Of a DNA stretch of 24,073 nt, positions 8,217 to 16,114 are shown piece after piece. The translations under genes and the position numbers were made by a program. The notes under the pieces were generated by a model that worked only from the letters and a program-made list of their open reading frames with translations, was not told the origin of the DNA and did no database searches. This DNA is from Oscillospiraceae bacterium (GTDB taxonomy: Bacteria > Bacillota_A > Clostridia > Oscillospirales > Oscillospiraceae), in contig JAFYAB010000031.1 in NCBI GenBank assembly GCA_017540945.1, forward strand, positions 1 to 24,073. The letters run 5' to 3'. How positions within the stretch are numbered: position 1 is the stretch's first letter; every line of letters begins with the position of its first letter.

Positions 8217-9827
8217 ATGAAAAAAAGAACGTGGGCGAAAGTGGCCTTGATTGTGTTTTTCGCCGTGATGGGCATTTTAACCTTTTTTTCCGGCACGATC
8301 CGGAATCTGACCCTGCCGCAGATTACGACGCAGCCGGTCACCGCGGGGACCATCACCCCGGTGGTGGCGGGCAGCGGCATGACGGAGGCGGCTGAAAGCA
8401 CGGAGATCCTTGCAAACCGCGCAGGGATCGTCACGGAGCTGCTGGCAAAGCCCGGCGACCGGGTCAAAGCGGGCGACGCTCTGATCAGGGTGGACTATCC
8501 CGACGATGGGACCCTGGCCGCCAAACAGACGGAACTGGACCAGCAGCAAAAAGCTCTGACGGAGGCCCGGCTCACGGCGACCATGTCCAGCGATTCTTCC
8601 GCCTGGACCCAATATCAGATGATGAAGAATACCCTGGAGGACGCGGAGCAGCGGCAGGCCCGGTGCAAGGAATACCTGGGAAAGCGTAAATCCCTGGACA
8701 GCCAGCTCTCCGCCGCGAAGGAGGAGCTGAGCTCTGCGCAAAGCGTCTATCACGCAGGCGCAGACGCCGCAGCCCAGGAAGCGGAAGCCGCCCATCAAGC
8801 CCTGGACGCAGCCCGCCGCCAGCAGGAAAACGCTCAGGCCAATGCAAACTACTATCAGGAGAATCCGGAGTCGGAGGAATACCTGGCGGCGAAGGCCGCG
8901 CTGGACGAGGCAAGCGCCGCCGTTCTGGACTGCCAGAACCGCTGCTATACGGCGGATACCGCGCTGGAAGCTCTTCAGGCGCAGTATCAGCCCGGCGTGG
9001 ACGCGGCCCAGCAGAAGGTGGACGGCTTGAACAGTCAGCTTTCTTCCCTTGAGTCGGAGTACGCGGGCTGCACCGACGAAAAGGCCTGTGAAAACGCGGT
9101 CCTTTCCGCAAAGGGCGCGCTGTCTTCCTACTATGAAAGCCAGAAGAATGCAAAGATCCAGGACGAGCTGGAGGCTGCCCGGCTGACGGAGATGGAGAGC
9201 CGGATCGAACAACTGAAGCAGGAAATTGCGGAGCTGGAAGCGAAGATCGGTGAAGCGGAGCTCCAAGCGAGCTGCGACGGAATCGTGGAATCGATCTATG
9301 AAAAGGAAGAATTTGAAACCGGCGAAAAGCTGGTGACGCTGCAGAGCTCCGACGCCTATACCCTTCGCTGTTCCGTTCCGATGGCCGACGCCGCCCTGCT
9401 GCGCATCGGCGCGGAGGCCCGGATCACCAATCAATCCGTCGGTGGCGTGAGCCTTGTTCTGACCGCCGTGGACCCGGACGAAACGGACCCCACCAATCAA
9501 AAATGCCTGACCTTTACCGTCACGGGCGACAACGCTGCGGCGAATCAATATTATTCCATCGCCGTGGCGCTGGAGAGCTCCAAGCATGATCTGGTGGTCT
9601 CCAACGCGGCGGTCTACCGGGATTCCAAGGGCGATTTTATCTATGTGGCGGAAACCAAAACGACGCCGTTGGGCTCCCGTTCCAAGGTCAAGCGGGTGGA
9701 CGTGGAGGTCCTGCGCCGGGACGACCGCTATACCGCTGTCAGCGGAGAGCTGAGCCGGGAGGATTTCGTCGTCGTCCTTTCCAGCGCACCGCTGGAAGAC
9801 GGCCAGGCCGTGCGGTTCGGGGATTGA
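8217..9827 (+). CDS. HlyD/MacA-type membrane fusion protein
   Basis: The 536-residue protein has one N-terminal membrane helix (residues about 8-25). A first lipoyl-like half motif follows at about 60-93 (ANRAGIVTELLAKPGDRVKA, then GDALIRVD). A very long alanine/glutamate/glutamine-rich coiled coil spans about 98-345, then a second lipoyl half (LQASCDGIVESIYEKEEFET, then GEKLV) and a beta-rich C-terminal part. This is the order of efflux adaptor proteins working with MacB-like or LolCDE-like ABC exporters. TAGGAGAC sits at a good distance before the ATG at 8217. The gene four bases downstream encodes a MacB-core-like protein, a plausible partner. The cargo is unknown. In a Gram-positive cell it would act on the outer face of the membrane. 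Confidence 0.85.
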   Translation: MKKRTWAKVALIVFFAVMGILTFFSGTIRNLTLPQITTQPVTAGTITPVVAGSGMTEAAESTEILANRAGIVTELLAKPGDRVKAGDALIRVDYPDDGTLAAKQTELDQQQKALTEARLTATMSSDSSAWTQYQMMKNTLEDAEQRQARCKEYLGKRKSLDSQLSAAKEELSSAQSVYHAGADAAAQEAEAAHQALDAARRQQENAQANANYYQENPESEEYLAAKAALDEASAAVLDCQNRCYTADTALEALQAQYQPGVDAAQQKVDGLNSQLSSLESEYAGCTDEKACENAVLSAKGALSSYYESQKNAKIQDELEAARLTEMESRIEQLKQEIAELEAKIGEAELQASCDGIVESIYEKEEFETGEKLVTLQSSDAYTLRCSVPMADAALLRIGAEARITNQSVGGVSLVLTAVDPDETDPTNQKCLTFTVTGDNAAANQYYSIAVALESSKHDLVVSNAAVYRDSKGDFIYVAETKTTPLGSRSKVKRVDVEVLRRDDRYTAVSGELSREDFVVVLSSAPLEDGQAVRFGD

Positions 9828-9830
9828 GCG

Positions 9831-10880
9831 ATGCGTGAAAAAAATGTAGCGCGGGCAATCTGCCCGCCCCATGAGGCACCAGTCACCGGTCATCAGTCAC
9901 CAGGGGAACGGATTCTTCGATGCGCTCAGCATGACAGGCTCGTAGCGGCGCACAGCGTGCGCCATATGTTTACGTTCGTTTTGTTGCTGACAATCCTTCT
10001 CTGGTGCGCCTGCTCGATCCGCGCAATCACGAAAAGCCAATCCATGCAATATGAGGCCGAGCGCTGGCAGGGGCCGACGGAGCAGCGCTTTTGCCAGGTC
10101 GCGGTCTGGCTGAACGGGGGCGAGCTCAACGCGGCACAGGCCGCTGGGCTGGAAGCGGAGATGAAGCGTTCATTCCCGGAGCAAGAGGCCGAAGCGCCCA
10201 TTGTGACAGCCTACGGCACCTGGGAAACCGGCTCTGCGGCGTATGGGAGACGGAAAACGACCACGGAGCTCTGGCGGGTGTCCGAAGGCTTTTTCCTGCT
10301 GCACAGCGTTTCTATGGCCAGCGGCGGCACCGGAAGCTTTGCACGAAACGGAGACGAGGCGGTATTGAACGAGGCCGCCGCCTTTGCGCTCTTCGGCTCC
10401 TTCGACTGCGTGGGGGAATGTATACGGATCGGCCCGCTCGGTTGGCGGGTGATTGCCGTCGTCAGGGAACCGGCGGGTTCGCTAAACAAGGCTGCCTTTG
10501 CCGGAACGCCCCGGATCTGGCTGCCGATCCGGGAATCATCCGACCTCAGCTTCTATGAAGCGATTTTGCCGGAATACTACGACGGCTTTGCAGCCCAGAC
10601 CCTGGAGCGCACAATCGGCGCCGCGGCGACAAGCTCCACAGGCCGCTTTCGTCTGCCGCAGCTCTGGAGGGAAGCAAAGCTGTTCTTTCAAATACCTCCC
10701 TCTGGGCAGCCCGATCTTCCCCCCTGGGAGCAGGCCGCCCGTCTTGCGCAGAGAAGGCTCTGCCTGCTTTGGTCCCTTCTGGTTCTGGCCCTGCTGTCTT
10801 CTGTCCTCCGCCTGCTCCTTCCGGCCAAGTCCGGCAGGCGCCTTTCGCGCCCACACAAAAAAACAAGACCACCGGAATAG
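9831..10880 (+). CDS. MacB periplasmic-core-like membrane protein with repeat-derived N-terminus
   Basis: 349 residues if started at ATG 9831, which has GGGGA seven bases upstream and lies four bases after the fusion-protein stop. Residues about 6-45 are translated from three intergenic repeats (9845-9965); the apparent original protein resumes at MFTFVLLLTILLWCACS (ATG 9966, no ribosome site). An outer domain follows, like the MacB core (SEGFFLLHSVSMASGGTGSF, DEAVLNEAAAFALFGS, CIRIGPLGWRVIAVV). Only one C-terminal helix is present (LCLLWSLLVLALLSSVLRLL); the three-helix FtsX domain is absent and so is any ATPase. It may be a stand-alone partner of the fusion protein. Family similarity is by eye, moderately sure. 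The stop codon lies inside the terminator hairpin. Confidence 0.65.
   Translation: MREKNVARAICPPHEAPVTGHQSPGERILRCAQHDRLVAAHSVRHMFTFVLLLTILLWCACSIRAITKSQSMQYEAERWQGPTEQRFCQVAVWLNGGELNAAQAAGLEAEMKRSFPEQEAEAPIVTAYGTWETGSAAYGRRKTTTELWRVSEGFFLLHSVSMASGGTGSFARNGDEAVLNEAAAFALFGSFDCVGECIRIGPLGWRVIAVVREPAGSLNKAAFAGTPRIWLPIRESSDLSFYEAILPEYYDGFAAQTLERTIGAAATSSTGRFRLPQLWREAKLFFQIPPSGQPDLPPWEQAARLAQRRLCLLWSLLVLALLSSVLRLLLPAKSGRRLSRPHKKTRPPE
9845..9867 (+). repeat. TGTAGCG-hairpin repeat, copy 3
   Basis: TGTAGCG runs into the hairpin GCGGGCA-ATC-TGCCCGC, nearly identical to the inverted copy at 7169-7193. Here it lies inside the open reading frame of the MacB-like gene, five codons after its start. Confidence 0.8.
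9910..9937 (+). repeat. 28-base dispersed repeat, copy 2
   Basis: Matches 8153-8180 at 26 of 28 positions; a truncated copy is at 18311-18330. Its translation in this frame contains ILRCAQHD, a peptide of the kind commonly produced when such intergenic repeats are mistaken for coding DNA. Confidence 0.75.
9942..9965 (+). repeat. TGTAGCG-hairpin repeat, copy 4
   Basis: Identical over 24 bases to 6961-6984 (GTAGCGGCGCACAGCGTGCG, then CCAT), with a 7-bp hairpin. It ends one base before the ATG at 9966, which starts the non-repeat part of the MacB-like protein. Confidence 0.85.
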
Positions 10881-10895
10881 CCGATGGTCTTGTTT
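10861..10895. terminator. bidirectional terminator between convergent genes
   Basis: AAACAAGACCA (10861-10871) pairs perfectly with TGGTCTTGTTT (10885-10895). An A-run before it (10857-10863) gives a good T-tract for the minus-strand operon. The + side has only GTTTGTTCT. It overlaps the stop codon of the MacB-like gene and lies about 97 bases beyond the stop of the converging heptad-repeat gene. Confidence 0.85.
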
Positions 10896-10991
10896 GTTCT
10901 ATAACAGATGCTGTCGGGCCCCGTGTCGTATAAAAGGGCCTCCTGCGCGGAGCGCATTCCGCGTCACCGCCGGACAGTGGACACGCTGCCT

Positions 10992-13262
10992 CTATTCACC
11001 GATGGCCGCGGTGCGGTACACGAAGCGCAGCTCTCCCTCTGTGTCATCGGACAGTCCGGTGTACGCGGAATGGTATTCCTTTCCGAGGGCCGCAATCGCT
11101 TTCAGGCGTTCCGCAAGGCCTGCGGCGTCCACGGTGACAAGCTGAGACAGCTTTCGGATGCCGTCCTCGTTGAACTGCTCCATGCCGCCGCGGAGGGCCT
11201 CAGAACCGTCGCGCAGCTTCCCGATCCCCTCGATCAGCGCGGGCAGGCTGTCCTGCATCGTATGTGCGCCTGCGGCCAGCCGTGCCGTGCCGTCCGAAAG
11301 CGCCGCAGCGCCGTTTGACAGGGCGTCGGCTCCGTCGGAAAGTTTCTTGGTCCCGGCGGCTAATGCAGCGCTGCCGTCCGCCAGGCCGGATGCGCCGGTC
11401 TTCAACCGGGCCGCGCCGGAGCTGAGATCCTTCGCACCTTCGGCTGCCGCGTCCACCCCAGCGGTGTAGCTCTTCACGCCCAGATAGAAGGCGTCGTACT
11501 GGTCCAGGGAGCTCTTCAGCGCCATGACGGACTGCGCGCCCTCCGCCGCGGCGGCCAGCTTAGCCTGGACCTCGGGCCCCGCCATGGCGTCGGCGACGGC
11601 CTTCCGGACCTGTGCCTCGGCGTTGTCGGCAATGGCCGTCCGGATCTCATCCGAGGCCATCTGCGCGTCTGTATTCTGCGCGATCAGCGCCCGGATCTTT
11701 TCTGAGGTCATTTGGGCGTCCACCGCGGCTTCGATCTGTGCCTGTGCCTCGGAGGAGGCCAGCTGGGCGTTGCTCTGCGCTTCGATGGCTGCCTGGGTCG
11801 CCTCGTCAATGGCGCCGCCTGCCACGGCGGCTTCGTATTCCTCCACGCTCAGGCCGGTCGCGGCCCGGATGACCTGGGCACGGACCTGTGCGGCCACCGC
11901 GGCCCGGACCTGCTCGGAGACGTTCTGCCGCACCGCGGCGCTGACGGCCGCCGTGACCTGCTCCCGCACCGCGGCGGTGACAAGGGATTCGATCTCCGGA
12001 CGCTTCGCCTCCACGCCCGCCGTGACCCGGGCCAGAGCCTGGGCGTAGACCGCGTCGGGATCCAGGGAGGTGATCACCTGATTGAGCTCGGTCTGGTAGT
12101 TGGAAATCGTCAGAGCGGCCACGTTCAGACCGTTGGCCTTAAGCTGGGTCTCCGCCGCCGACAGCAGGGACTTGAATACGGTCTCCGCGCCGTCGTTGAG
12201 CGCGGCGGAGTTGGCGCTGAGCTGATCCAGCCCCGCGCTGAGCCGGGCCGTGCCGCCCGCCAACTGATCCGCCCCGGAGAGCAGACTGCCCGCGCCGGCC
12301 GCCAGCTGATCCGCACCGCCCTTGAGGTCCTTCGTACCGGACGCAAGCTTTCCCGCGCCGTTTGTCAGCGTATCTGCGCCGCCTGCCACCCGGTCCGCGC
12401 CGTCGCACAGCGCACTGACGCCGTTTGTGAGCTCGCCGGATTTGGACAGCAGCGTATCCAGGCCCTCGTTCAGCGCCTGGGCGCCATCCAGGAGCTGGTC
12501 CATGGCGTCGCTCAGCTCGTTCATGGAGCTCACAAGCTTCTCCAAGGCGTCGGGGTCCTTCTCGTCGTAATCCCGGAACAGGTTATTCGCCGCCAGGGTG
12601 TAAACGGAACCGAGGGCAAAGTCCTTCGCGTCCGCAGTGACCGTCACGTGGTCGGGGATCGTCAGATCCAGATCTTCCGGGAGCGCAAGGCTCTCGTTCA
12701 TGCCGGGAAGGGCATAGCCCACCACGACGGTCCGGCTCCCGTCGTTCACCAGCTTGCCGTTCTCCACGCTCACGTTGGAGAAGCGCTCATTGTCCAGCAG
12801 CAGGGCGGACAGGGTCAGGAAGGGCACGCAGAGCCTTTCCCGCTCGCCGTTGATCTCCCGTTCGGTCCAGGCGTTGTTCGTGTAGTCGATGCGGATCTCG
12901 ACCCTGCCGCTCTTGCCGGCAAGCTCCTCCGGGGCGATCTCCTGCCCGTCCAGGCGGTAGCTGAAGCGCAGATCCACCGGCAGGTCCTTCTGATCCTGCG
13001 TTTGCGTTGCGTGCTCTTCCCCGTTTGCTTCCTTAATGCGGTCGCTGACGATGACCTTTTCCACAGCGCCTGCGGCGTCCGTCAGCACGTAGACCGCTTC
13101 GTCATCGGAGATCGGATCGGACGGCAGCTCCGATCCCGCGGAAGCTTCCTCCGGTTTTTCGGTTTGTTTCCCGCTGTTGTCGGCATGGACAAGGCCGACA
13201 CAGCCGATTACCAGCGTCAGGCACAAAAGCATGGCCAGTACGCGATTTCTTGTGATTTTCAT
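10992..13262 (-). CDS. secreted heptad-repeat (xxxLxxG) protein paired with the MMPL exporter
   Basis: The 756-residue protein starts at ATG 13262, overlapping the stop of the exporter gene as ATGA, so translation is coupled. A signal sequence (residues 1-27) contains both a possible lipobox (VIGC, Cys20) and a signal peptidase I-like site (VHA). After a beta-rich N-terminal part, residues about 240-350 and 610-690 are xxxLxxG heptads (GADQLAAGAGSLLSGADQL; LSDGADALSNGAAALSDG). Between them lies an alanine- and glutamine-rich helical region. These heptads are known from YhgE/Pip-type proteins and partners of MMPL transporters in Gram-positives, but the usual membrane helices are missing. It probably forms an extracellular helical stalk for the exporter; that role is inferred. 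Confidence 0.75.
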   Translation of the reverse strand: MKITRNRVLAMLLCLTLVIGCVGLVHADNSGKQTEKPEEASAGSELPSDPISDDEAVYVLTDAAGAVEKVIVSDRIKEANGEEHATQTQDQKDLPVDLRFSYRLDGQEIAPEELAGKSGRVEIRIDYTNNAWTEREINGERERLCVPFLTLSALLLDNERFSNVSVENGKLVNDGSRTVVVGYALPGMNESLALPEDLDLTIPDHVTVTADAKDFALGSVYTLAANNLFRDYDEKDPDALEKLVSSMNELSDAMDQLLDGAQALNEGLDTLLSKSGELTNGVSALCDGADRVAGGADTLTNGAGKLASGTKDLKGGADQLAAGAGSLLSGADQLAGGTARLSAGLDQLSANSAALNDGAETVFKSLLSAAETQLKANGLNVAALTISNYQTELNQVITSLDPDAVYAQALARVTAGVEAKRPEIESLVTAAVREQVTAAVSAAVRQNVSEQVRAAVAAQVRAQVIRAATGLSVEEYEAAVAGGAIDEATQAAIEAQSNAQLASSEAQAQIEAAVDAQMTSEKIRALIAQNTDAQMASDEIRTAIADNAEAQVRKAVADAMAGPEVQAKLAAAAEGAQSVMALKSSLDQYDAFYLGVKSYTAGVDAAAEGAKDLSSGAARLKTGASGLADGSAALAAGTKKLSDGADALSNGAAALSDGTARLAAGAHTMQDSLPALIEGIGKLRDGSEALRGGMEQFNEDGIRKLSQLVTVDAAGLAERLKAIAALGKEYHSAYTGLSDDTEGELRFVYRTAAIGE

Positions 13263-15388
13263 ACCAAAACAGCCTCCTTATGAGCTTTATGATCCTTACG
13301 GTCGGAATGGTTTTTCCGATTCAAATGCCGCATGCCGAGAGTCGTCGCGCAGATCAGCCGGTCGAAGACCAGCAGCAGCGCCGGCAGGACCAGGATCACG
13401 CAGACCACGCTGATCAGCGCGCCCCGGGCCATGAGCATGCACATGGAGCTGACAATATCAATGTTGGAATAGAGCGCCACGCCAAAGGTCGCCGCGAACA
13501 GTCCCATACCCGAGACGATGATCGACGGGATGGAGGCGGAGAGGGCGGTCAGGACCGCGTTCCTCCGGTCCGCTCCGGCGATCCGCTCGTTCTTGTAGCG
13601 CGTCGTCATCAAAATCGCGTAATCGACGGTGGCGCCCAGCTGGATCGTGGAGATGGCGATGGGGGCGATAAAGGGCAGCGTGTTCCCAAGATAATGGGGC
13701 AAACCCAGATTGATGAAGATGGCGACCTCGATCACCGAAATCAGCAGCAGAGGCAGGGTGACGCTCTTCTCCACACAGAAGATGATCAGAAAGACCAGCG
13801 CGATGGACACGGCATTGACCACGGAAAAGTCGTGGCCGGTGGTTTCGATCAGGTCCTTCATGCAGGGGGCCTCGCCGATCAGCATGCCGCCCTCGTCGTA
13901 TTTCTTCAGCACAGCGTTCAATGCGGTGATCTGCGCGTTGACCTGGTCGCTGGCTGCTCTGTATTCGGAGACCACCAGCAGGAGCTTCCAGCGATCGCTC
14001 TCCAGGACCTGCCGCAGACGGTCCGGGAGGATTTCCAGCGGCACGTCCTCCCCTACCAGGGTTTCCAGACCGAGAACGGTTTTCACGCCCTCGACGGATT
14101 CCATCTCGCGGCACATGGCGCGGATGTCCTTCTCCGGCGTGGAGGCATCCGCCAGGATCATGTGGGTGGAAGCGATGTCGAACTGATCCCGGAGCTTGGA
14201 GTTGGCGATGACGTACTCCATATCCTCCGGCAGACACTCGCCCATATCGTAGTAGACCTCGCCGCCGGTCTTTTGATAGCCGTACCAGGCGGGCAGCGCG
14301 ATCAAAACGAACACAACCAGCAGCACCGGCGCGATCTTCAGCAGGCCCTTGGAGGCTTTGGTCATATCCGGGATCAGACAGCGGTGCTTCGTCTTCTGCA
14401 GCGGCTGATCCAGCAGCAGGATCATCGCGGGGAGGACCGTCACGCAGCCGATGACGCCCAGGACGACGCCCTTGGCCATCACGATCCCGAGATCCCTGCC
14501 CATGGTGAAGGACATAAAGCACAGGGCGATGAAGCCCGCCACCGTGGTGACAGAGCTGCCCAGGACGCTGGTAAAGGTCTGATGGATGGCGCGGGCCATG
14601 GCTTCTCTATGATCCTCCGGACAGCTTCTCAGCTGTTCGTTGTAGCTGTGCCAGAGGAAGATGGAATAGTCCATGGTGACAGCCAGCTGCAGCACGGCGG
14701 CCAGAGCCTTGGTGATGTAGGAGATCTCCCCCAAAAGGACGTTGGTGCCCAGATTCAGCAGCACCATCATGCCGATGCAGAGCAGAAAGACCAGCGGAGC
14801 CAGCCAGCTGTCCAGCAGCAGCGTCATGGCCGCCGCGGCCAGTACCACGGCCAGGGCCACGTAGACGGGCTCCTCCTTCTCGCAGAGGTTTTTCAGATCC
14901 AGCACCAGGGCGGACATGCCCGCCACAAAGCACTGTCTGCCGCAGATCCCGCGAATCTTCGCCACGGCGTCCATAGTGACGTCGGCGGAGGTGGAGCTGT
15001 CAAAGAAGACGGCCATCAGGGTGGCGTTTCCGGCATTGAAGGCCTTGTAGACCTTCTCCGGCAGCAGCTCCATGGGGATCGACAGGTCCATCAGGCTGTC
15101 ATACCAGATCACGGAGTCCACATGCTCGACGCCTTCGATGGATTTGCGGAGCCGGGAAACCTCCTTCGGCTCCATGTCCTCGATGACAATGAGGGAAAAG
15201 GCGCCCTTGCCGAACTCCTTCATCAGTTCCTCCTGCCCGACCACAGTTTCCATGTCCTCCGGCAGGTAGGTCAGCATGTCATAATTGATTCTTGTATTCG
15301 CCATTCCGAACACGGACGGAATGAGCAGCAGCAGTGCCAGCACCAGGATCGGCACCCGCAGCTGAACGATCTTTCTCGCAAGCTTCAT
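13259..15388 (-). CDS. MMPL/RND-superfamily transporter
   Basis: The 709-residue protein shows the internal duplication of RND/MMPL transporters. Each half has one membrane helix, a large outer loop (YLPEDMETVVGQEELMKEFG in half one, DMGECLPEDMEYVIANSKLR in half two) and a cluster of five helices. The helix 4 signature DY motif is in both halves (AVTMDYSIFLWHSYNEQL; GATVDYAILMTTRYKNER), so the proton-relay aspartates are intact. ATG 15388 is chosen because AAAGGAG precedes it and the product begins MKLARKIVQLRVP; a TTG at 15457 would place its start within the hairpin region. It likely exports lipids or amphiphilic drugs, powered by the proton gradient. A TetR gene lies directly upstream. Confidence 0.85.
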   Translation of the reverse strand: MKLARKIVQLRVPILVLALLLLIPSVFGMANTRINYDMLTYLPEDMETVVGQEELMKEFGKGAFSLIVIEDMEPKEVSRLRKSIEGVEHVDSVIWYDSLMDLSIPMELLPEKVYKAFNAGNATLMAVFFDSSTSADVTMDAVAKIRGICGRQCFVAGMSALVLDLKNLCEKEEPVYVALAVVLAAAAMTLLLDSWLAPLVFLLCIGMMVLLNLGTNVLLGEISYITKALAAVLQLAVTMDYSIFLWHSYNEQLRSCPEDHREAMARAIHQTFTSVLGSSVTTVAGFIALCFMSFTMGRDLGIVMAKGVVLGVIGCVTVLPAMILLLDQPLQKTKHRCLIPDMTKASKGLLKIAPVLLVVFVLIALPAWYGYQKTGGEVYYDMGECLPEDMEYVIANSKLRDQFDIASTHMILADASTPEKDIRAMCREMESVEGVKTVLGLETLVGEDVPLEILPDRLRQVLESDRWKLLLVVSEYRAASDQVNAQITALNAVLKKYDEGGMLIGEAPCMKDLIETTGHDFSVVNAVSIALVFLIIFCVEKSVTLPLLLISVIEVAIFINLGLPHYLGNTLPFIAPIAISTIQLGATVDYAILMTTRYKNERIAGADRRNAVLTALSASIPSIIVSGMGLFAATFGVALYSNIDIVSSMCMLMARGALISVVCVILVLPALLLVFDRLICATTLGMRHLNRKNHSDRKDHKAHKEAVLV

Positions 15389-15421
15389 TGCGAAACGCGC
15401 TCCTTTCTTGATTTCATCCGC

Positions 15422-15450
15422 AGTATATACAGGCAGCGCGGGAAAGTGAA
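15422..15450 (-). promoter_or_regulatory. candidate promoter of the MMPL operon
   Basis: On the minus strand TTCACT (15450-15445), a 17-base spacer and TATACT (15427-15422) precede the MMPL start by about 30 bases. The -10 is good, the -35 matches 4 of 6. The left edge of the long hairpin touches the -35, so repressor binding there would block it. Confidence 0.45.
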
Positions 15451-15503
15451 CAGGCAAAAACAGTCTCGTGTCTGAATTTTAGACACGAGACTGTTTTTGC
15501 CTG
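15451..15503. terminator. long perfect hairpin after the TetR gene, terminator-like and possibly an operator
   Basis: Two perfect 23-bp arms (CAGGCAAAAACAGTCTCGTG, then TCT, and the inverse) flank a 7-base loop. On either strand the core CAGTCTCGTGTCT stem is preceded by AAAAA and followed by TTTTT, the form of a bidirectional terminator. It lies 17 bases after the TetR stop and directly abuts the candidate MMPL promoter. Confidence 0.75.
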
Positions 15504-15520
15504 TCGGAGAGCAAGTCCGC

Positions 15521-16084
15521 TTATTTCAATGGGTCCACCATCATTCCCCGCTGTTTCATGGCAGGTTCGATCATCAGCTGGAACATGCGGCGGAAATCCT
15601 CCAGCACGTCGTAGGTCATGCCGCTTTCCAGCCATCTGGTCACGGCGCCATAGCATACATAGGCGTTGAAATGGATGATTGCCTGGAGGTCTTCCTCTGC
15701 AAGCGGCGTGTTCGCCAGAATCGAATTGACATAGCCGATGCTGACGGATTCGCAGTTCTTCATCAGATAGCGGTCGAAGATATCCCGATTGACCGAGTTG
15801 TAAACGTGATAGGCCGCCCGTTTGTGCTCGCGGAAAAAGGAAAGCGCTTCGGTTAAGCTTTCCTCCATGGATGAGAACGAGCTTTGCTCCCGCACAAAGC
15901 GGCCGATCTCCTCATCGATGAGCTCCTCCACCAGCGAGGGAAGGTCCGCGTAGTGATAATAGAAGGAATTCCGATTGATCCCGCATTCCTTCACGATCTC
16001 CTTCACCGTGATCTGATGATAGGGGCGATCTTCCAGCAGCCGCAGGAATGTCGTTTTGATTTCCTTCTTCATGAGTTCTGCCAT
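15521..16084 (-). CDS. TetR/AcrR-family transcriptional regulator
   Basis: The 187-residue protein has the typical size. A TetR helix-turn-helix lies at about residues 23-47 (HQITVKEIVKECGINRNSFY, then YHYADL), and the C-terminal two thirds are a helical, variable ligand-binding and dimerisation domain. GGAGGC precedes ATG 16084. It sits between the superoxide reductase gene (30 bases upstream, same strand) and the MMPL operon, so it probably represses the exporter and perhaps its own operon. The long palindrome just downstream, next to the exporter promoter, is a candidate binding site as well as a terminator. The ligand is unknown. Confidence 0.88.
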   Translation of the reverse strand: MAELMKKEIKTTFLRLLEDRPYHQITVKEIVKECGINRNSFYYHYADLPSLVEELIDEEIGRFVREQSSFSSMEESLTEALSFFREHKRAAYHVYNSVNRDIFDRYLMKNCESVSIGYVNSILANTPLAEEDLQAIIHFNAYVCYGAVTRWLESGMTYDVLEDFRRMFQLMIEPAMKQRGMMVDPLK

Positions 16085-16114
16085 GGGAATGCCTCCGATC
16101 GGGTCGCGTTTCTT

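Noticed and set aside
7127..8467. 446-residue minus-strand open frame containing CHSERSEES
   Set aside because: It runs across two genes and the repeats; that peptide is a familiar mistranslation of dispersed intergenic repeats.
8277..9893. 538-residue minus-strand open frame opposite the fusion protein
   Set aside because: Antisense shadow; the + strand has signal anchor, lipoyl halves and coiled coil in proper order.
11712..13283. 523-residue + strand open frame opposite the heptad-repeat gene
   Set aside because: Shadow produced by repetitive GC-rich coding DNA on the other strand.
13280..15475. 731-residue + strand open frame opposite the MMPL gene
   Set aside because: Antisense shadow; the minus strand encodes a complete MMPL transporter with both DY motifs.
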